DNA of 64,000 nucleotides from CAIUSP01 sp964594365 (lineage in GTDB: Bacteria; Actinomycetota; Thermoleophilia; Solirubrobacterales; 70-9). The stretch is from the NCBI GenBank assembly GCA_964594365.1, contig CAZQMB010000001.1, positions 1 to 64,000 on the forward strand, written 5' to 3'. A program made the translations under genes and the position numbers. Of this stretch, positions 43,285 through 51,105 are shown piece by piece. Position 1 is the first letter of the stretch, and every line of letters begins with the position of its first letter. The notes below the pieces were generated by a model. That model ran no database searches, had not been told where the DNA came from, and saw nothing but the letters and a program-made list of their open reading frames with translations.

Positions 43285-44182
43285 ACGGGATCAGGGTCGC
43301 AGCGCTATACCCCGACCGCATGAACATCTACGCCGATCGGGGGAACCTGATCTTCCTGAAGCGGAGATGTGAATGGCGAGGGCTGGGCTTCGACCTGACG
43401 CATTGCGATGAGGAGCGGGGACTGGATCCGGACGCCACAGATCTGATCTACATAGGTGGCGGCCAGGATCGGGACCAGATCGAGATTTCGACCGACCTCG
43501 TTGAGCGCAAACGAGACGATATCCGGGCCGCGATAGAAAACGGCTCAGCCGTTCTCGCCGTGTGCGGTGGTTTTCAGCTGCTCGGTCACAGCTACACGCT
43601 GGGCGACAGCACCATCGATGGGCTCGGGATCTGTGACTTCGAGACGCGCCGCGAGCCGGGAGACAGGCTGATCGGGAACATAGAGATCGAGGTCAGCGGA
43701 CTGGAGGGTCTCGGTGGAACGGGGACCTTGGCCGGTTTCGAGAATCACGGAGGTCGCACCTATCTCGGGCCAGAAGCGCGACCCCTCGGTCGCGTACTGA
43801 CGGGGCACGGGAACAACGGCGAGGACTCGACCGAGGGGGTTCATCAGGGTCGGGTGATCGGTACCTACCTCCACGGACCNNNNNNNNNNNNNNNNNNNNN
43901 NNNNNNNNNNNNNNNNNNNNNNNNNNNNNNNNNNNNNNNNNNNNNNNNNNNNNNNNNNNNNNNNNNNNNNNNNNNNNNNACTCGACCGAGGGGGTTCATC
44001 AGGGTCGGGTGATCGGTACCTACCTCCACGGACCACTCCTGCCCAAGAACTCCTGGTTCGCCGACTGGCTGATCGCGATCTCACTCAGCTCTCCAGGCGA
44101 TGCCCTACCCGAACTCGAGCCGCTCGACGATCGTCTGGAGATCGCTGCCCATCAAAGCGCCAGAAGGGCGTGTCGCCCCTAG
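43281..44182 (+). CDS. gatD: Lipid II isoglutaminyl synthase, GatD glutaminase (false gap inside)
   Basis: CobB/CobQ-like glutamine amidotransferase that supplies ammonia to MurT. Catalytic nucleophile Cys95 in VLAVCGGFQLLGHSY; FENHGGRTYLG and VIGTYLHGPLLPKN carry the conserved histidines. The gene is split by 100 N at 43880-43979, but the 55 bases before the gap (43825-43879) are identical to the 55 after it (43980-44034). Joining the copies removes 155 bases and gives one open frame of 248 residues that ends at the TAG 44180-44182, the normal GatD length. The gene is therefore probably intact. Its stop shares CTAG with dut on the other strand. Confidence 0.93.
43825..43879 (+). repeat. 55-bp direct repeat flanking a scaffold gap, copy 1
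   Basis: Identical to 43980-44034 over all 55 bases. The copies sit exactly against the two edges of the N block, the pattern left when overlapping contig ends were scaffolded and not merged. Confidence 0.95.
43880..43979. other. Assembly gap of 100 N (probably artificial)
   Basis: A 100-base placeholder. Because its flanks overlap by 55 identical bases and the merged frame is intact, there is probably no missing sequence here. Confidence 0.95.
43980..44034 (+). repeat. 55-bp direct repeat flanking a scaffold gap, copy 2
   Basis: Second copy of 43825-43879, beginning on the first base after the N block. Confidence 0.95.
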
Positions 44183-44622
44183 CGCCTGCCGCTGGAACCG
44201 AACCCTGAATCACCGCGTTCGGAATCAGATAGCTCCGATACTTCGCTCACGGCGACCTCTGTGAAGGGGATGACCAGGAGTTGAGCGATGCGATCCCCCG
44301 GCTCTACCGTGAACTCCTCCTGGCGATCCGTGTTCAGCAGCAGGATTCTGATCTCTCCGCGATACCCGCTATCGATCAAGCCCGGAGAGTTGACCAATGC
44401 GATTCCATGCTCAGACGCCAGTCCGGACCTCGGCAGGATCAAACCGGCGAGACCAGAAGGGATCGCAACCGCCAGCCCCGTACCCACGGATGCCCGCGCG
44501 CCTGGTTCGAGCCTGAGACCCTCGACCGAGTAGAGGTCGAGTCCTGCATCGCCCGGGTGGGCCCGGACAGGAACCCTCGCTGCGGGGTCGAGTCTCCGGA
44601 TCGGCAACTCCTCCATGGCCAT
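44179..44622 (-). CDS. dut: dUTP diphosphatase
   Basis: Hydrolyses dUTP to dUMP and pyrophosphate, keeping uracil out of DNA. 147 residues, trimeric type. All five motifs are present: AHPGDAGLDLYS, PRSGLASEHG, NSPGLIDSGYRGEIRILLLN, GDRIAQLLVIP and the C-terminal glycine-rich arm RGDSGFGSSG. A TAGTTT hexamer on the minus strand ends six bases before the ATG 44622. An internal ATG at 44616 is an alternative start. The stop shares CTAG with gatD. Confidence 0.95.
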   Translation of the reverse strand: MAMEELPIRRLDPAARVPVRAHPGDAGLDLYSVEGLRLEPGARASVGTGLAVAIPSGLAGLILPRSGLASEHGIALVNSPGLIDSGYRGEIRILLLNTDRQEEFTVEPGDRIAQLLVIPFTEVAVSEVSELSDSERGDSGFGSSGRR

Positions 44623-44628
44623 GGGGCG

Positions 44629-44634
44629 AAACTA
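44629..44634 (-). promoter_or_regulatory. -10 hexamer TAGTTT of dut, leaderless type
   Basis: TAGTTT on the minus strand ends six bases before ATG 44622. Confidence 0.45.
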
Positions 44635-44681
44635 GGCGGTGAGGCGGTCGAGATGCAGTGGTTCAGGGCCCATCGCCTCGA

Positions 44682-46073
44682 CTAGACCCCCGTTCTGCGG
44701 CCCTCAGAGGCGCTCTGAGGGCCATTCAGGGTGGAAGTGGGGACTTCCACGCCATTTCTGCTGACACCGCGCCTCAGGTCTGCAAACCGGTGGATCTCGG
44801 AGGGGTGGATCCTGGCCCTGATCAAGGTTCCCTCTGGTAGGTCCTCTCTCTCGAGATCGCCGGCGCTCCTGTAGATCTCTGCGAGCCGATCGCCCTCCTC
44901 GTACGGGATGACGAGTTCGATCTCGGTCAGCGATTCCCGAAGCGCCTCCGCCCACGCGTCTTTCAGGGCATCGAGCCCGTCTCCCTCCAGCGCGGAGACC
45001 TGTACTGCCTTCGGATAGAGGCGCCGAAGTTCCTCTCGAGACGCTCGATCGAGCAGGTCGACCTTGTTCATCGCGACGACACGCGGTAGTCCATCGGCAC
45101 CTATCTCGCGGAGCACCGACTCGACCGCAGCCATCGCCTGACTCATGTCGGCCTCCGACTCGGATGCATCCACGACCTGACAGATCAGTTCGGCCCTGTG
45201 GGTCTCCTCCAGAGTCGCCTTGAATGCCTCGACCAGTTGATGCGGGAGCTTGCGGATGAACCCGACGGTATCCGTCAGCAGGAAGCTCCTCCCATGGTGG
45301 CTGAACGATCTGGTGGTCGGATCGAGCGTATGGAACAGCCGCTCCCCCACGCCGACATCGGACGAAGTGACCGCATTCATCAGGCTCGACTTACCGGCAT
45401 TCGTGTACCCGGCCAACGCAACGGTGGGGACCGATGAGGTCTCGCGTCGTGAGCGCCTGACCTCCCTCCCCCGCTCGGCCTTGCGGAGACGCCGCCTCAA
45501 CTTCGCGATGCGGTCCCGCGCCAGCCGCCGGTCCGTCTCGATCTGGGACTCCCCTGGCCCCCTTGTCCCTATCCCGGCCCCCAGTCTCTCGAGGTGGGTC
45601 CAGAGGCCCCTCATCCGGGCGAGGTTGTAGTCCAGTTGCGCCAGCTCCACCTGGAGCTTGCCTTCAGCCGTGTGTGCGTGATCGGCAAAGATGTCGAGGA
45701 TCACGGCCGTCCGATCGATAACGGGGACCCCCAATTCGCTCTCGAGATTCCGCTCCTGCCGTGGCGACAACTCATCGTCGCAGGCGACCAGGTTCGAATT
45801 CGTCTCCGCCAGTGCGTGCTTGATCTCGGCCAACTTCCCGGTCCCCACATACCGATCGGGATCGGGCTCATCCCTCGGAACAAGCATCGAACCGCTGGTC
45901 GCCACCCCGGCCGTCTTCAGCAGCTCCTTCATCTCATCGAGGCGGTCCTCGTTGCGTTCTCCTCTCCCGACCACGGCTACGACCAGCGCCCGCTGACGCG
46001 CCCTGGGGTTGGTCAGGCCCGCGGCTTCGGCCTTCGTGGCCTTGCGCTGAGGATTGGTCGAGTCTCTTCCCAC
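44682..46073 (-). CDS. hflX: GTPase HflX
   Basis: Ribosome-associated GTPase that rescues or splits stalled 70S ribosomes. 463 residues. The N-terminal HflX domain includes VGTGKLAEIKHALAE, the sequence DYNLARMRGLWTHLERLGAG, and IGTRGPGESQIETDRR. The coiled linker has RDRIAKLRRRLRKAERGREV, and the G domain has ALAGYTNAGKSSLMNAV, DTVGFIRKLPHQLVEAF, and MNKVDLL. The ~40-residue C-terminus ends in a low-complexity tail. Start GTG 46073 with a minus-strand TAAGAT seven bases upstream. hflX near miaA, miaB and dapF is a common actinobacterial order. Confidence 0.95.
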   Translation of the reverse strand: MGRDSTNPQRKATKAEAAGLTNPRARQRALVVAVVGRGERNEDRLDEMKELLKTAGVATSGSMLVPRDEPDPDRYVGTGKLAEIKHALAETNSNLVACDDELSPRQERNLESELGVPVIDRTAVILDIFADHAHTAEGKLQVELAQLDYNLARMRGLWTHLERLGAGIGTRGPGESQIETDRRLARDRIAKLRRRLRKAERGREVRRSRRETSSVPTVALAGYTNAGKSSLMNAVTSSDVGVGERLFHTLDPTTRSFSHHGRSFLLTDTVGFIRKLPHQLVEAFKATLEETHRAELICQVVDASESEADMSQAMAAVESVLREIGADGLPRVVAMNKVDLLDRASREELRRLYPKAVQVSALEGDGLDALKDAWAEALRESLTEIELVIPYEEGDRLAEIYRSAGDLEREDLPEGTLIRARIHPSEIHRFADLRRGVSRNGVEVPTSTLNGPQSASEGRRTGV

Positions 46074-46080
46074 TTACTCG

Positions 46081-46086
46081 ATCTTA
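46081..46086 (-). promoter_or_regulatory. -10 hexamer TAAGAT of hflX, leaderless type
   Basis: TAAGAT on the minus strand ends seven bases before GTG 46073. Confidence 0.5.
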
Positions 46087-46124
46087 GGACCTGCTCCACC
46101 CGTGGCCATGACCCTGGCCGACGC

Positions 46125-47315
46125 TCAGGAGAGGTTCTCCCTGATCCGCTGAACCGCCTCGGTGATCTGCTCGTCAGGTGTGGTGAGGGAGATCCTGAAG
46201 AATCCCTCGCCGGTAGGTCCGTAGAGCGAGCCCGGTGAGACGATCACCGCGGCTTCTTCGAGTGCATGCTCGGCGAACGAGGTAGAGGTGAAACCATCAG
46301 GGACGGGCGCCCAGACGTAGATGGTTGCTCGTGGAGCCTCGGCCTCGATCCCGATCTCGCGCAATGCCCCGACGACGAGGTCACGTCGGCGCTGATAGAT
46401 CGTGCACATCTCCCGCACCTCGTCCTGGGGTGCCTCGAGCGCGGCCACGCCCGCCATCTGCACCGCCTCGAACATGCCGGAGTCGACGTTGGTCTTCAGA
46501 CGCCAGTAGGTCTCGATCGCGGTCGTGTTGCCGACGATCGCCCCACACCTCCAGCCGGTCATGTTGTGACCCTTCGACAGCGAGAAGACCTCGACGCCGA
46601 CATCGAAAGCACCTGGCGTAGCGAGGAAACTCGGGGCAACGTACCCGTCGAAGACGATTTCGGAGTAGGCGTTGTCATGGACGACCAGGAAGTCGTACTC
46701 CCGGGCGAGCTCGATCGCCCTCTCGAAGACTCCATCGGAAACGACCGCACCCGTCGGGTTGTTCGGGTAGTTGAGGAACAGGAGACGTGCTGCCTTCAGC
46801 TTCTCCTCGGGGATCGAATCGAAGTCGGGGGCGAAGCCTCGCTCCGGATCCAGGCCCACCAGTACCGGCTCAGCGCCGGCCAGGATTGGTCCGCCCGTGT
46901 ACACCGGATAGCCAGGGTCGGATGCCAGGGCAACGTCTCCGGGATCGAGGAATGCGAAGCAGAGGTTGTAGAGACACTCCTTCGAGCCGAGAGCAGGGAT
47001 TATCTGCGTCTCTGCGTCGAGCTCGACGTCGAACGAGTTTCGATAGAAAGCCGCTACTGCCTCCCTGAACTCCTTGCGGCCCCGGTTGGACGGGTACTGG
47101 TGATTCGCGGGGTCCGCCACCGCTGCCTGCATCGCCTCGACGGTGTGGGGGAATGTCGGCAGATCCGGATCTCCGATACCGAGGCTGATGATGTCTATTC
47201 CGGCATCCCGCTTTTCCTCCACCTTCCGTTCGAGCTCGGCGAACATGTAGGGCGGCATCGCCTCCAGACGACGCGAGGGCGAGCCAGTGCGGGGTTTCTC
47301 TTGTGAACCGCTCAT
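46125..47315 (-). CDS. Class I aminotransferase, probable LL-diaminopimelate aminotransferase
   Basis: 396 residues of fold-type I PLP enzymes. Residues: PSNRGRKEFREAV, PALGSKECLYNLCFAFLDPGD, YPNNPTGAVVS, VHDNAYSEIVFDG, and the PLP lysine Lys249 in SLSKGHNMTGWRCGAIVGN; RISLTTPDEQI holds the substrate arginine. The overall pattern resembles DapL, which makes LL-diaminopimelate directly from tetrahydrodipicolinate. The neighbouring dapF and the dapA at 61889 support this role, but alanine or aspartate aminotransferase activity is possible. ATG 47315 has a TAATCT hexamer (minus) seven bases upstream. Confidence 0.82.
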   Translation of the reverse strand: MSGSQEKPRTGSPSRRLEAMPPYMFAELERKVEEKRDAGIDIISLGIGDPDLPTFPHTVEAMQAAVADPANHQYPSNRGRKEFREAVAAFYRNSFDVELDAETQIIPALGSKECLYNLCFAFLDPGDVALASDPGYPVYTGGPILAGAEPVLVGLDPERGFAPDFDSIPEEKLKAARLLFLNYPNNPTGAVVSDGVFERAIELAREYDFLVVHDNAYSEIVFDGYVAPSFLATPGAFDVGVEVFSLSKGHNMTGWRCGAIVGNTTAIETYWRLKTNVDSGMFEAVQMAGVAALEAPQDEVREMCTIYQRRRDLVVGALREIGIEAEAPRATIYVWAPVPDGFTSTSFAEHALEEAAVIVSPGSLYGPTGEGFFRISLTTPDEQITEAVQRIRENLS

Positions 47316-47322
47316 CGACAGC

Positions 47323-47328
47323 AGATTA
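47323..47328 (-). promoter_or_regulatory. -10 hexamer TAATCT of the dapL-like gene, leaderless type
   Basis: TAATCT on the minus strand ends seven bases before ATG 47315 and overlaps the stop of dapF. Confidence 0.5.
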
Positions 47329-48213
47329 CGAGGTGCTGCCGAGCGTTGGTGGCTCGACCTGATCCGCCAGGGCGTCGAGGAGATGATCTGACAGCTCAGC
47401 CGTGTAGATCGGGGCAGCCCATCCACTGAGATGGATGCTCATCTGGTCGTCGATCTCCACCAATAGTGACCCTCCATCGAGCACGACCTCGATCGGGGCC
47501 TCAGCGCCTGCGAGATGCGCGGCGACTGCGGCGCCGGTCGCCCCCGTACCCGAGGAGAGCGTCTCTCCCACCCCCCGCTCGAAGATCCGCGCACGGATCG
47601 CGGGGCCCTTTGCGCCTCGTTCCTCGACATGCGACCAGAAAGAGACATTGGTCCTCATTGGGAACCGCTCGGCGGATTCGATCTCCGGTCCGACCAAATC
47701 GAGATTGATCTCCTCGAGCCCTGAATCCACCTCGATCGCGCACTGCGGATTACCGATCGACACGTGACGGAACTCCCACTCCCTGCCTCCCGCATGGATC
47801 ACCCCGACTCCGTCAGGCTCCCCATCCGGGTATGCATCTGAGCTGGTCGTGGCTATCCCCATCGAGACGCGGGCCTCGTTCGGGGAGGTGACCTCAGGCC
47901 TGACCGTACCCGCATCGGTCTGGATGCTGAAGGCGTCCCCCCCGGTCCGCCCGTGAGCGTGGAGATATAGCGCCGCCTCCCTCACCCCGTTGCCGGATAT
48001 CTCGGCCCGCGTACCGTCTGGATTGAAGATCGCGAGCCGCGCAACCGATTCGCCATCGTCGGCCGCAGACAGCTCACAGATACCATCCGCCCCCAGTCCG
48101 AAGTGCGCGTCACACAGGAGTCGGATTCGTTGAGGGGTGAGGTCCCAAGGAAGGGCCTCGCGCTCCACTATCAGGTAGTCGTTGCCAAGGGCCTGCCATT
48201 TCTCGAGCCTCAT
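47326..48213 (-). CDS. dapF: Diaminopimelate epimerase homologue with Ser-Ser active site
   Basis: 295 residues with the two-lobed DapF fold: FEKWQ-like start LEKWQALGNDYLIVE, the site FNPDGTRAEISGNGVREAAL, VSIGNPQCAIEV, and the second site FERGVGETLSSGTGATGAA. In active DapF the two sites read CGNG and SCGTG, and the cysteines act as the acid-base pair that turns LL- into meso-diaminopimelate. Here both are Ser: Ser73 (codon 47995-47997) and Ser221 (codon 47551-47553). Everything else around the pocket is kept, so the protein may be a weak epimerase, a different enzyme or a binding protein. It overlaps miaA by four bases, and a TATCCT hexamer lies nine bases before the ATG. Confidence 0.88.
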   Translation of the reverse strand: MRLEKWQALGNDYLIVEREALPWDLTPQRIRLLCDAHFGLGADGICELSAADDGESVARLAIFNPDGTRAEISGNGVREAALYLHAHGRTGGDAFSIQTDAGTVRPEVTSPNEARVSMGIATTSSDAYPDGEPDGVGVIHAGGREWEFRHVSIGNPQCAIEVDSGLEEINLDLVGPEIESAERFPMRTNVSFWSHVEERGAKGPAIRARIFERGVGETLSSGTGATGAAVAAHLAGAEAPIEVVLDGGSLLVEIDDQMSIHLSGWAAPIYTAELSDHLLDALADQVEPPTLGSTS

Positions 48214-49148
48214 CGTGGCTGAAGGATACGCGCGGCGACCTCGGCATCTGAATCACCCCGTCGCTCCACCAGTTCAACCCCGGGGATCTTCCTCATCCAG
48301 GTGACCTGCCGCTTGGCGTAGGCACGATGCTGCGCCTTGACCGAGTCCAAGTCTCCATCGAGGAATTCCTTCAAGCCGATAGCGGCGCTCGCGGTTCTCC
48401 CCAAACGCTTCGAAGCCAATGCCTCTGCTTCGGCCCGAGCCGCGACCTGCATCTCATCGACCCTGACCTCGATGCGGCGCGCGAGCTCTTCTTTGGAGTC
48501 GATCAACCCGATCATGCGGGTCGGATGCCTGAGATCGGCCCCCCACATGCCCGACGCATCCGTCACAGGCTCGATCTCACTCCTCAGCAGCGATGTCCAA
48601 CGCGCGATCCGGTTGCTGTCGTTCGGATGTACCTTCGCCGAGAGGTGTGTTGGCAGCTCCGCATGGAGTGCCGGGGCGCCTCTATCTCGAAGATCCCGCT
48701 CGACCTCGTCCCGGATTTGGTCATCCACGGGCGGCTGCAGGTCGAGATCAGACAGAGCTGCTCGGAGCCAGAGGCCGGTCCCTCCCACCACCAGTGGCAC
48801 CTTGCCCTCCTCGAGAAGCGCGTCGATCTCACGGTGCGCAACCTCGGCGTAGTTACCCGCGCTCATCTCCTCGCCCGGATCGATAAAGCCAACCAGACGA
48901 TGCTCCAGCATTTGCCGTTCCTCCTCGGTGGCCGCACCGCTGATCACCTCGAGACCTCGATAGATCTGGATCGAGTCGCAGTTGACCGCGACGGGATCCA
49001 GGCCCTGAGCTCGGAGGATCTCGGCCATCGCAATCGCTACCCCGGTCTTCCCCACCGAGGTCGGGCCGAAGAGTGCGATCACGGCTGTCTCCGACCACCG
49101 GGGCGTCGACGCGGCTTGGTGACGTAGGCCTGCAGGTCCCACGCTCAC
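48210..49148 (-). CDS. miaA: tRNA dimethylallyltransferase
   Basis: Adds the dimethylallyl group to A37 of tRNAs that read UNN codons. 312 residues. P-loop FGPTSVGKTGVAI, DSIQIYRGLEVISGAAT, HRLVGFIDP, LVVGGTGLWLRAALSDL, and near the end IGLKEFLDGD and YAKRQVTWMRKIPG. GTG 49148 is chosen as start because it lies just after the miaB stop; an upstream in-frame ATG at 49184 lies within miaB. No SD site is obvious, suggesting coupling to miaB, the enzyme that modifies the same base further. Confidence 0.93.
   Translation of the reverse strand: MSVGPAGLRHQAASTPRWSETAVIALFGPTSVGKTGVAIAMAEILRAQGLDPVAVNCDSIQIYRGLEVISGAATEEERQMLEHRLVGFIDPGEEMSAGNYAEVAHREIDALLEEGKVPLVVGGTGLWLRAALSDLDLQPPVDDQIRDEVERDLRDRGAPALHAELPTHLSAKVHPNDSNRIARWTSLLRSEIEPVTDASGMWGADLRHPTRMIGLIDSKEELARRIEVRVDEMQVAARAEAEALASKRLGRTASAAIGLKEFLDGDLDSVKAQHRAYAKRQVTWMRKIPGVELVERRGDSDAEVAARILQPR
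48223..48228 (-). promoter_or_regulatory. -10 hexamer TATCCT of dapF, leaderless type
   Basis: TATCCT on the minus strand lies within the end of miaA and ends nine bases before the dapF ATG. Confidence 0.45.
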
Positions 49149-49149
49149 G

Positions 49150-50472
49150 TCATCGCGCCCTGGCCAAGAGTCTCTCGACCCCATCGAGGCTGTGGGACGT
49201 CGTGTTGGTGATCGTGACCTGGGTCATCTCTCCAGGCTCCGAAAGACCATCGAAATTGACCGCCCTGTTGTGACGGGTCCGGCCGCGCAGGCGAGTGGAA
49301 TCGGTTCTCGACGGGCCCTCTACCAACACCTCCACCTCTCTGCCGAGAAAGCGGCGTGAGCGATCGGCGGCCCGCTCGTTGACGAGTTCGACCAACCTCC
49401 CCATCCGCTCGCTCTTCACCTCTCGACTGAGTTGCCCGGGCAGTGTGGCGGCCTCGGTGCCCCTCCTCGGTGAAAACGGAAACGCGAAAGCTGCATCGAA
49501 GCCAGCCTGTTCGACCACCTCCAGCGTTTCCTCGAAATCACTTTCGGACTCTCCGGGGAAGCCGACGATTATGTCGGTGGTGATCGAACAATCGGGCACC
49601 CTCTCACGGATCGCCCGAACACGATCGAGATAGCGCTCCCGGTCGTAGGTCCTGCGCATCAGTTTGAGTATCCGGCTGGAACCAGCCTGCAGCGGGAGGT
49701 GGATGTGTTCGCAGAGCGACGGCAGCTCGGAATGCGCTTGAAGCACGTCCTCACGCATGTCCTTGGGGTGCGGGCTCGTGTAGCGGAGGCGGTCGAGCCC
49801 CGGCAGGTCATCCAGCCGGCGAAGCAAGTCTGAGAAGCCGATCCTGGTTGCCGTAGGCAGGTCCCTCCCATAGCTGTTGACGTTCTGGCCGAGGAGGGTG
49901 ATCTCCCTCACCCCCTCGCCGATGAGAGTCTCAGCCTCAGCGAGGATGCTGTCCGGTTCACGACTCACCTCACGACCCCGGGTAGAGGGCACGATGCAGT
50001 AGGAACAAACGCAGTTACAGCCTTGAGAGATCTGTAGCCAAGCCTGATACTTGCGTTCGCGTGCCGCAGGGAGGCTGCTCGACAGCGCCTCGAATTCGAA
50101 GAAACCCTGAGCGGAGATGGAGTCGGCTTTCAGGAACTCGGCGAGGCGATGGATCTGTCCCGGTCCGAACGCCACGTCGACCCAGGGGAACGATTCGAAG
50201 ATCTCCTCCTTCAGGGATTGCGCCCAGCATCCACCCACCCCGACCACCTTGGTCGGGTCATCTCGCTTCAGGCGCTTGGCGTCTCCCAGATGCGCGACGA
50301 GCTTCGAGTCGGCCTTCTCGCGAATCGAGCAGGTGTTGAACAGGATCAGATCGGCGAGATCACGATCAGCGACCGGTCGGTAACCGAGAGACGCGAGCAT
50401 TCCCCCGAGGCGCTCCGAGTCGTGCTCGTTCATCTGGCAACCGAAGGTAGTTAGGTGGAAGGTCCCGCTCAC
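49150..50472 (-). CDS. miaB: tRNA-2-methylthio-N6-dimethylallyladenosine synthase
   Basis: Radical SAM methylthiotransferase acting on i6A37 made by MiaA. 440 residues. The N-terminal UPF0004 domain has the auxiliary-cluster cysteines in TFGCQMNEHDSERL, FNTCSIREKA and GVGGCWAQ. The radical SAM motif CNCVCSYCIVPSTRGREVSR has Cx3Cx2C. The C-terminal TRAM domain is from about 375. GTG 50472 is preceded at nine bases by a minus-strand TAGCCT. It forms an operon with miaA and dapF downstream. Confidence 0.96.
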   Translation of the reverse strand: MSGTFHLTTFGCQMNEHDSERLGGMLASLGYRPVADRDLADLILFNTCSIREKADSKLVAHLGDAKRLKRDDPTKVVGVGGCWAQSLKEEIFESFPWVDVAFGPGQIHRLAEFLKADSISAQGFFEFEALSSSLPAARERKYQAWLQISQGCNCVCSYCIVPSTRGREVSREPDSILAEAETLIGEGVREITLLGQNVNSYGRDLPTATRIGFSDLLRRLDDLPGLDRLRYTSPHPKDMREDVLQAHSELPSLCEHIHLPLQAGSSRILKLMRRTYDRERYLDRVRAIRERVPDCSITTDIIVGFPGESESDFEETLEVVEQAGFDAAFAFPFSPRRGTEAATLPGQLSREVKSERMGRLVELVNERAADRSRRFLGREVEVLVEGPSRTDSTRLRGRTRHNRAVNFDGLSEPGEMTQVTITNTTSHSLDGVERLLARAR

Positions 50473-50481
50473 GAATAGATC

Positions 50482-50487
50482 AGGCTA
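50482..50487 (-). promoter_or_regulatory. -10 hexamer TAGCCT of miaB, leaderless type
   Basis: TAGCCT on the minus strand ends nine bases before GTG 50472. Confidence 0.5.
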
Positions 50488-50523
50488 CCGTCCGTGACCG
50501 GAGCGGCGAAAGGCGAACCTATG

Positions 50524-51090
50524 TCAGTTGACGCGCCCGGTCACCAGCAGATCCCCCTCCATCCCAGCCTGACGATGTCCGGGAACGGTGCAATAGAAGA
50601 CATATTCACCGGGGTCGAGATCAAGCCTGAGCGAAGCCTCACCGTCGGTCACGATCTGGCTCTTGCCGATCTCCTTGCCTTCGAACTCCAGAGCGACGTT
50701 GTGAGGGACCATCGAGGGGTTGTCGTAGACGATCTCTACCGCGCCGGCAGCGGCCTTGAGCCCCTCTGGTGAATAGACGAGGGCTCCGCTGGCCGGCGAG
50801 GTCAAGGCGAGTTCGGTCGTCGCTCCCATGCCACTCATCGGTACGCCGGCCTCCTGTTTGGCAGCTGATTCCTCGGCCATCGGTTCGTGCTCCCGGTGAT
50901 GCTGCTCATCCTCTGCGTGGAGCCAGCCGAAGGCAGCTGTGCCGATGACCAGGGCAAAGAAGAACGTGGTCAGCCCGAGCAAAACACCTCGGCTACCGGG
51001 GAACTTGTCGGACTTGACCCCCACGAATGAAATCGCGAGCGCCGAGAGTACGAGCAACCCGCCGAAGATCAGGAACAGTTCGTAGTTCAT
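50524..51090 (-). CDS. Membrane-anchored cupredoxin (plastocyanin-like) protein
   Basis: 188 residues. Two N-terminal hydrophobic helices (about 5-24 and 36-58), a His/Glu-rich linker (DEQHHREHEP), then a blue-copper domain near 95-188. The copper ligands are visible: His in SMVPHNVALEF, Cys and His in YVFYCTVPGHRQAGM, and Met in GMEG. It is likely an electron carrier or copper-binding protein on the outer face of the membrane. It lies between miaB and recX, and no oxidase genes are adjacent. A TAGGAT hexamer (minus) lies nine bases before the ATG. Confidence 0.85.
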   Translation of the reverse strand: MNYELFLIFGGLLVLSALAISFVGVKSDKFPGSRGVLLGLTTFFFALVIGTAAFGWLHAEDEQHHREHEPMAEESAAKQEAGVPMSGMGATTELALTSPASGALVYSPEGLKAAAGAVEIVYDNPSMVPHNVALEFEGKEIGKSQIVTDGEASLRLDLDPGEYVFYCTVPGHRQAGMEGDLLVTGRVN

Positions 51091-51099
51091 CGGGGATGA

Positions 51100-51105
51100 A
51101 TCCTA
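51100..51105 (-). promoter_or_regulatory. -10 hexamer TAGGAT of the cupredoxin gene, leaderless type
   Basis: TAGGAT on the minus strand overlaps the recX stop codon and ends nine bases before ATG 51090. Confidence 0.45.

Noticed and set aside
43281..44182. gatD as a frameshifted pseudogene
   Set aside because: The break is an N block with 55-bp overlapping flanks; merging restores the full frame.
49149..49184. miaA start at ATG 49184
   Set aside because: It would overlap the end of miaB by 35 bases and adds residues not typical of MiaA; GTG 49148 sits just after the miaB stop.
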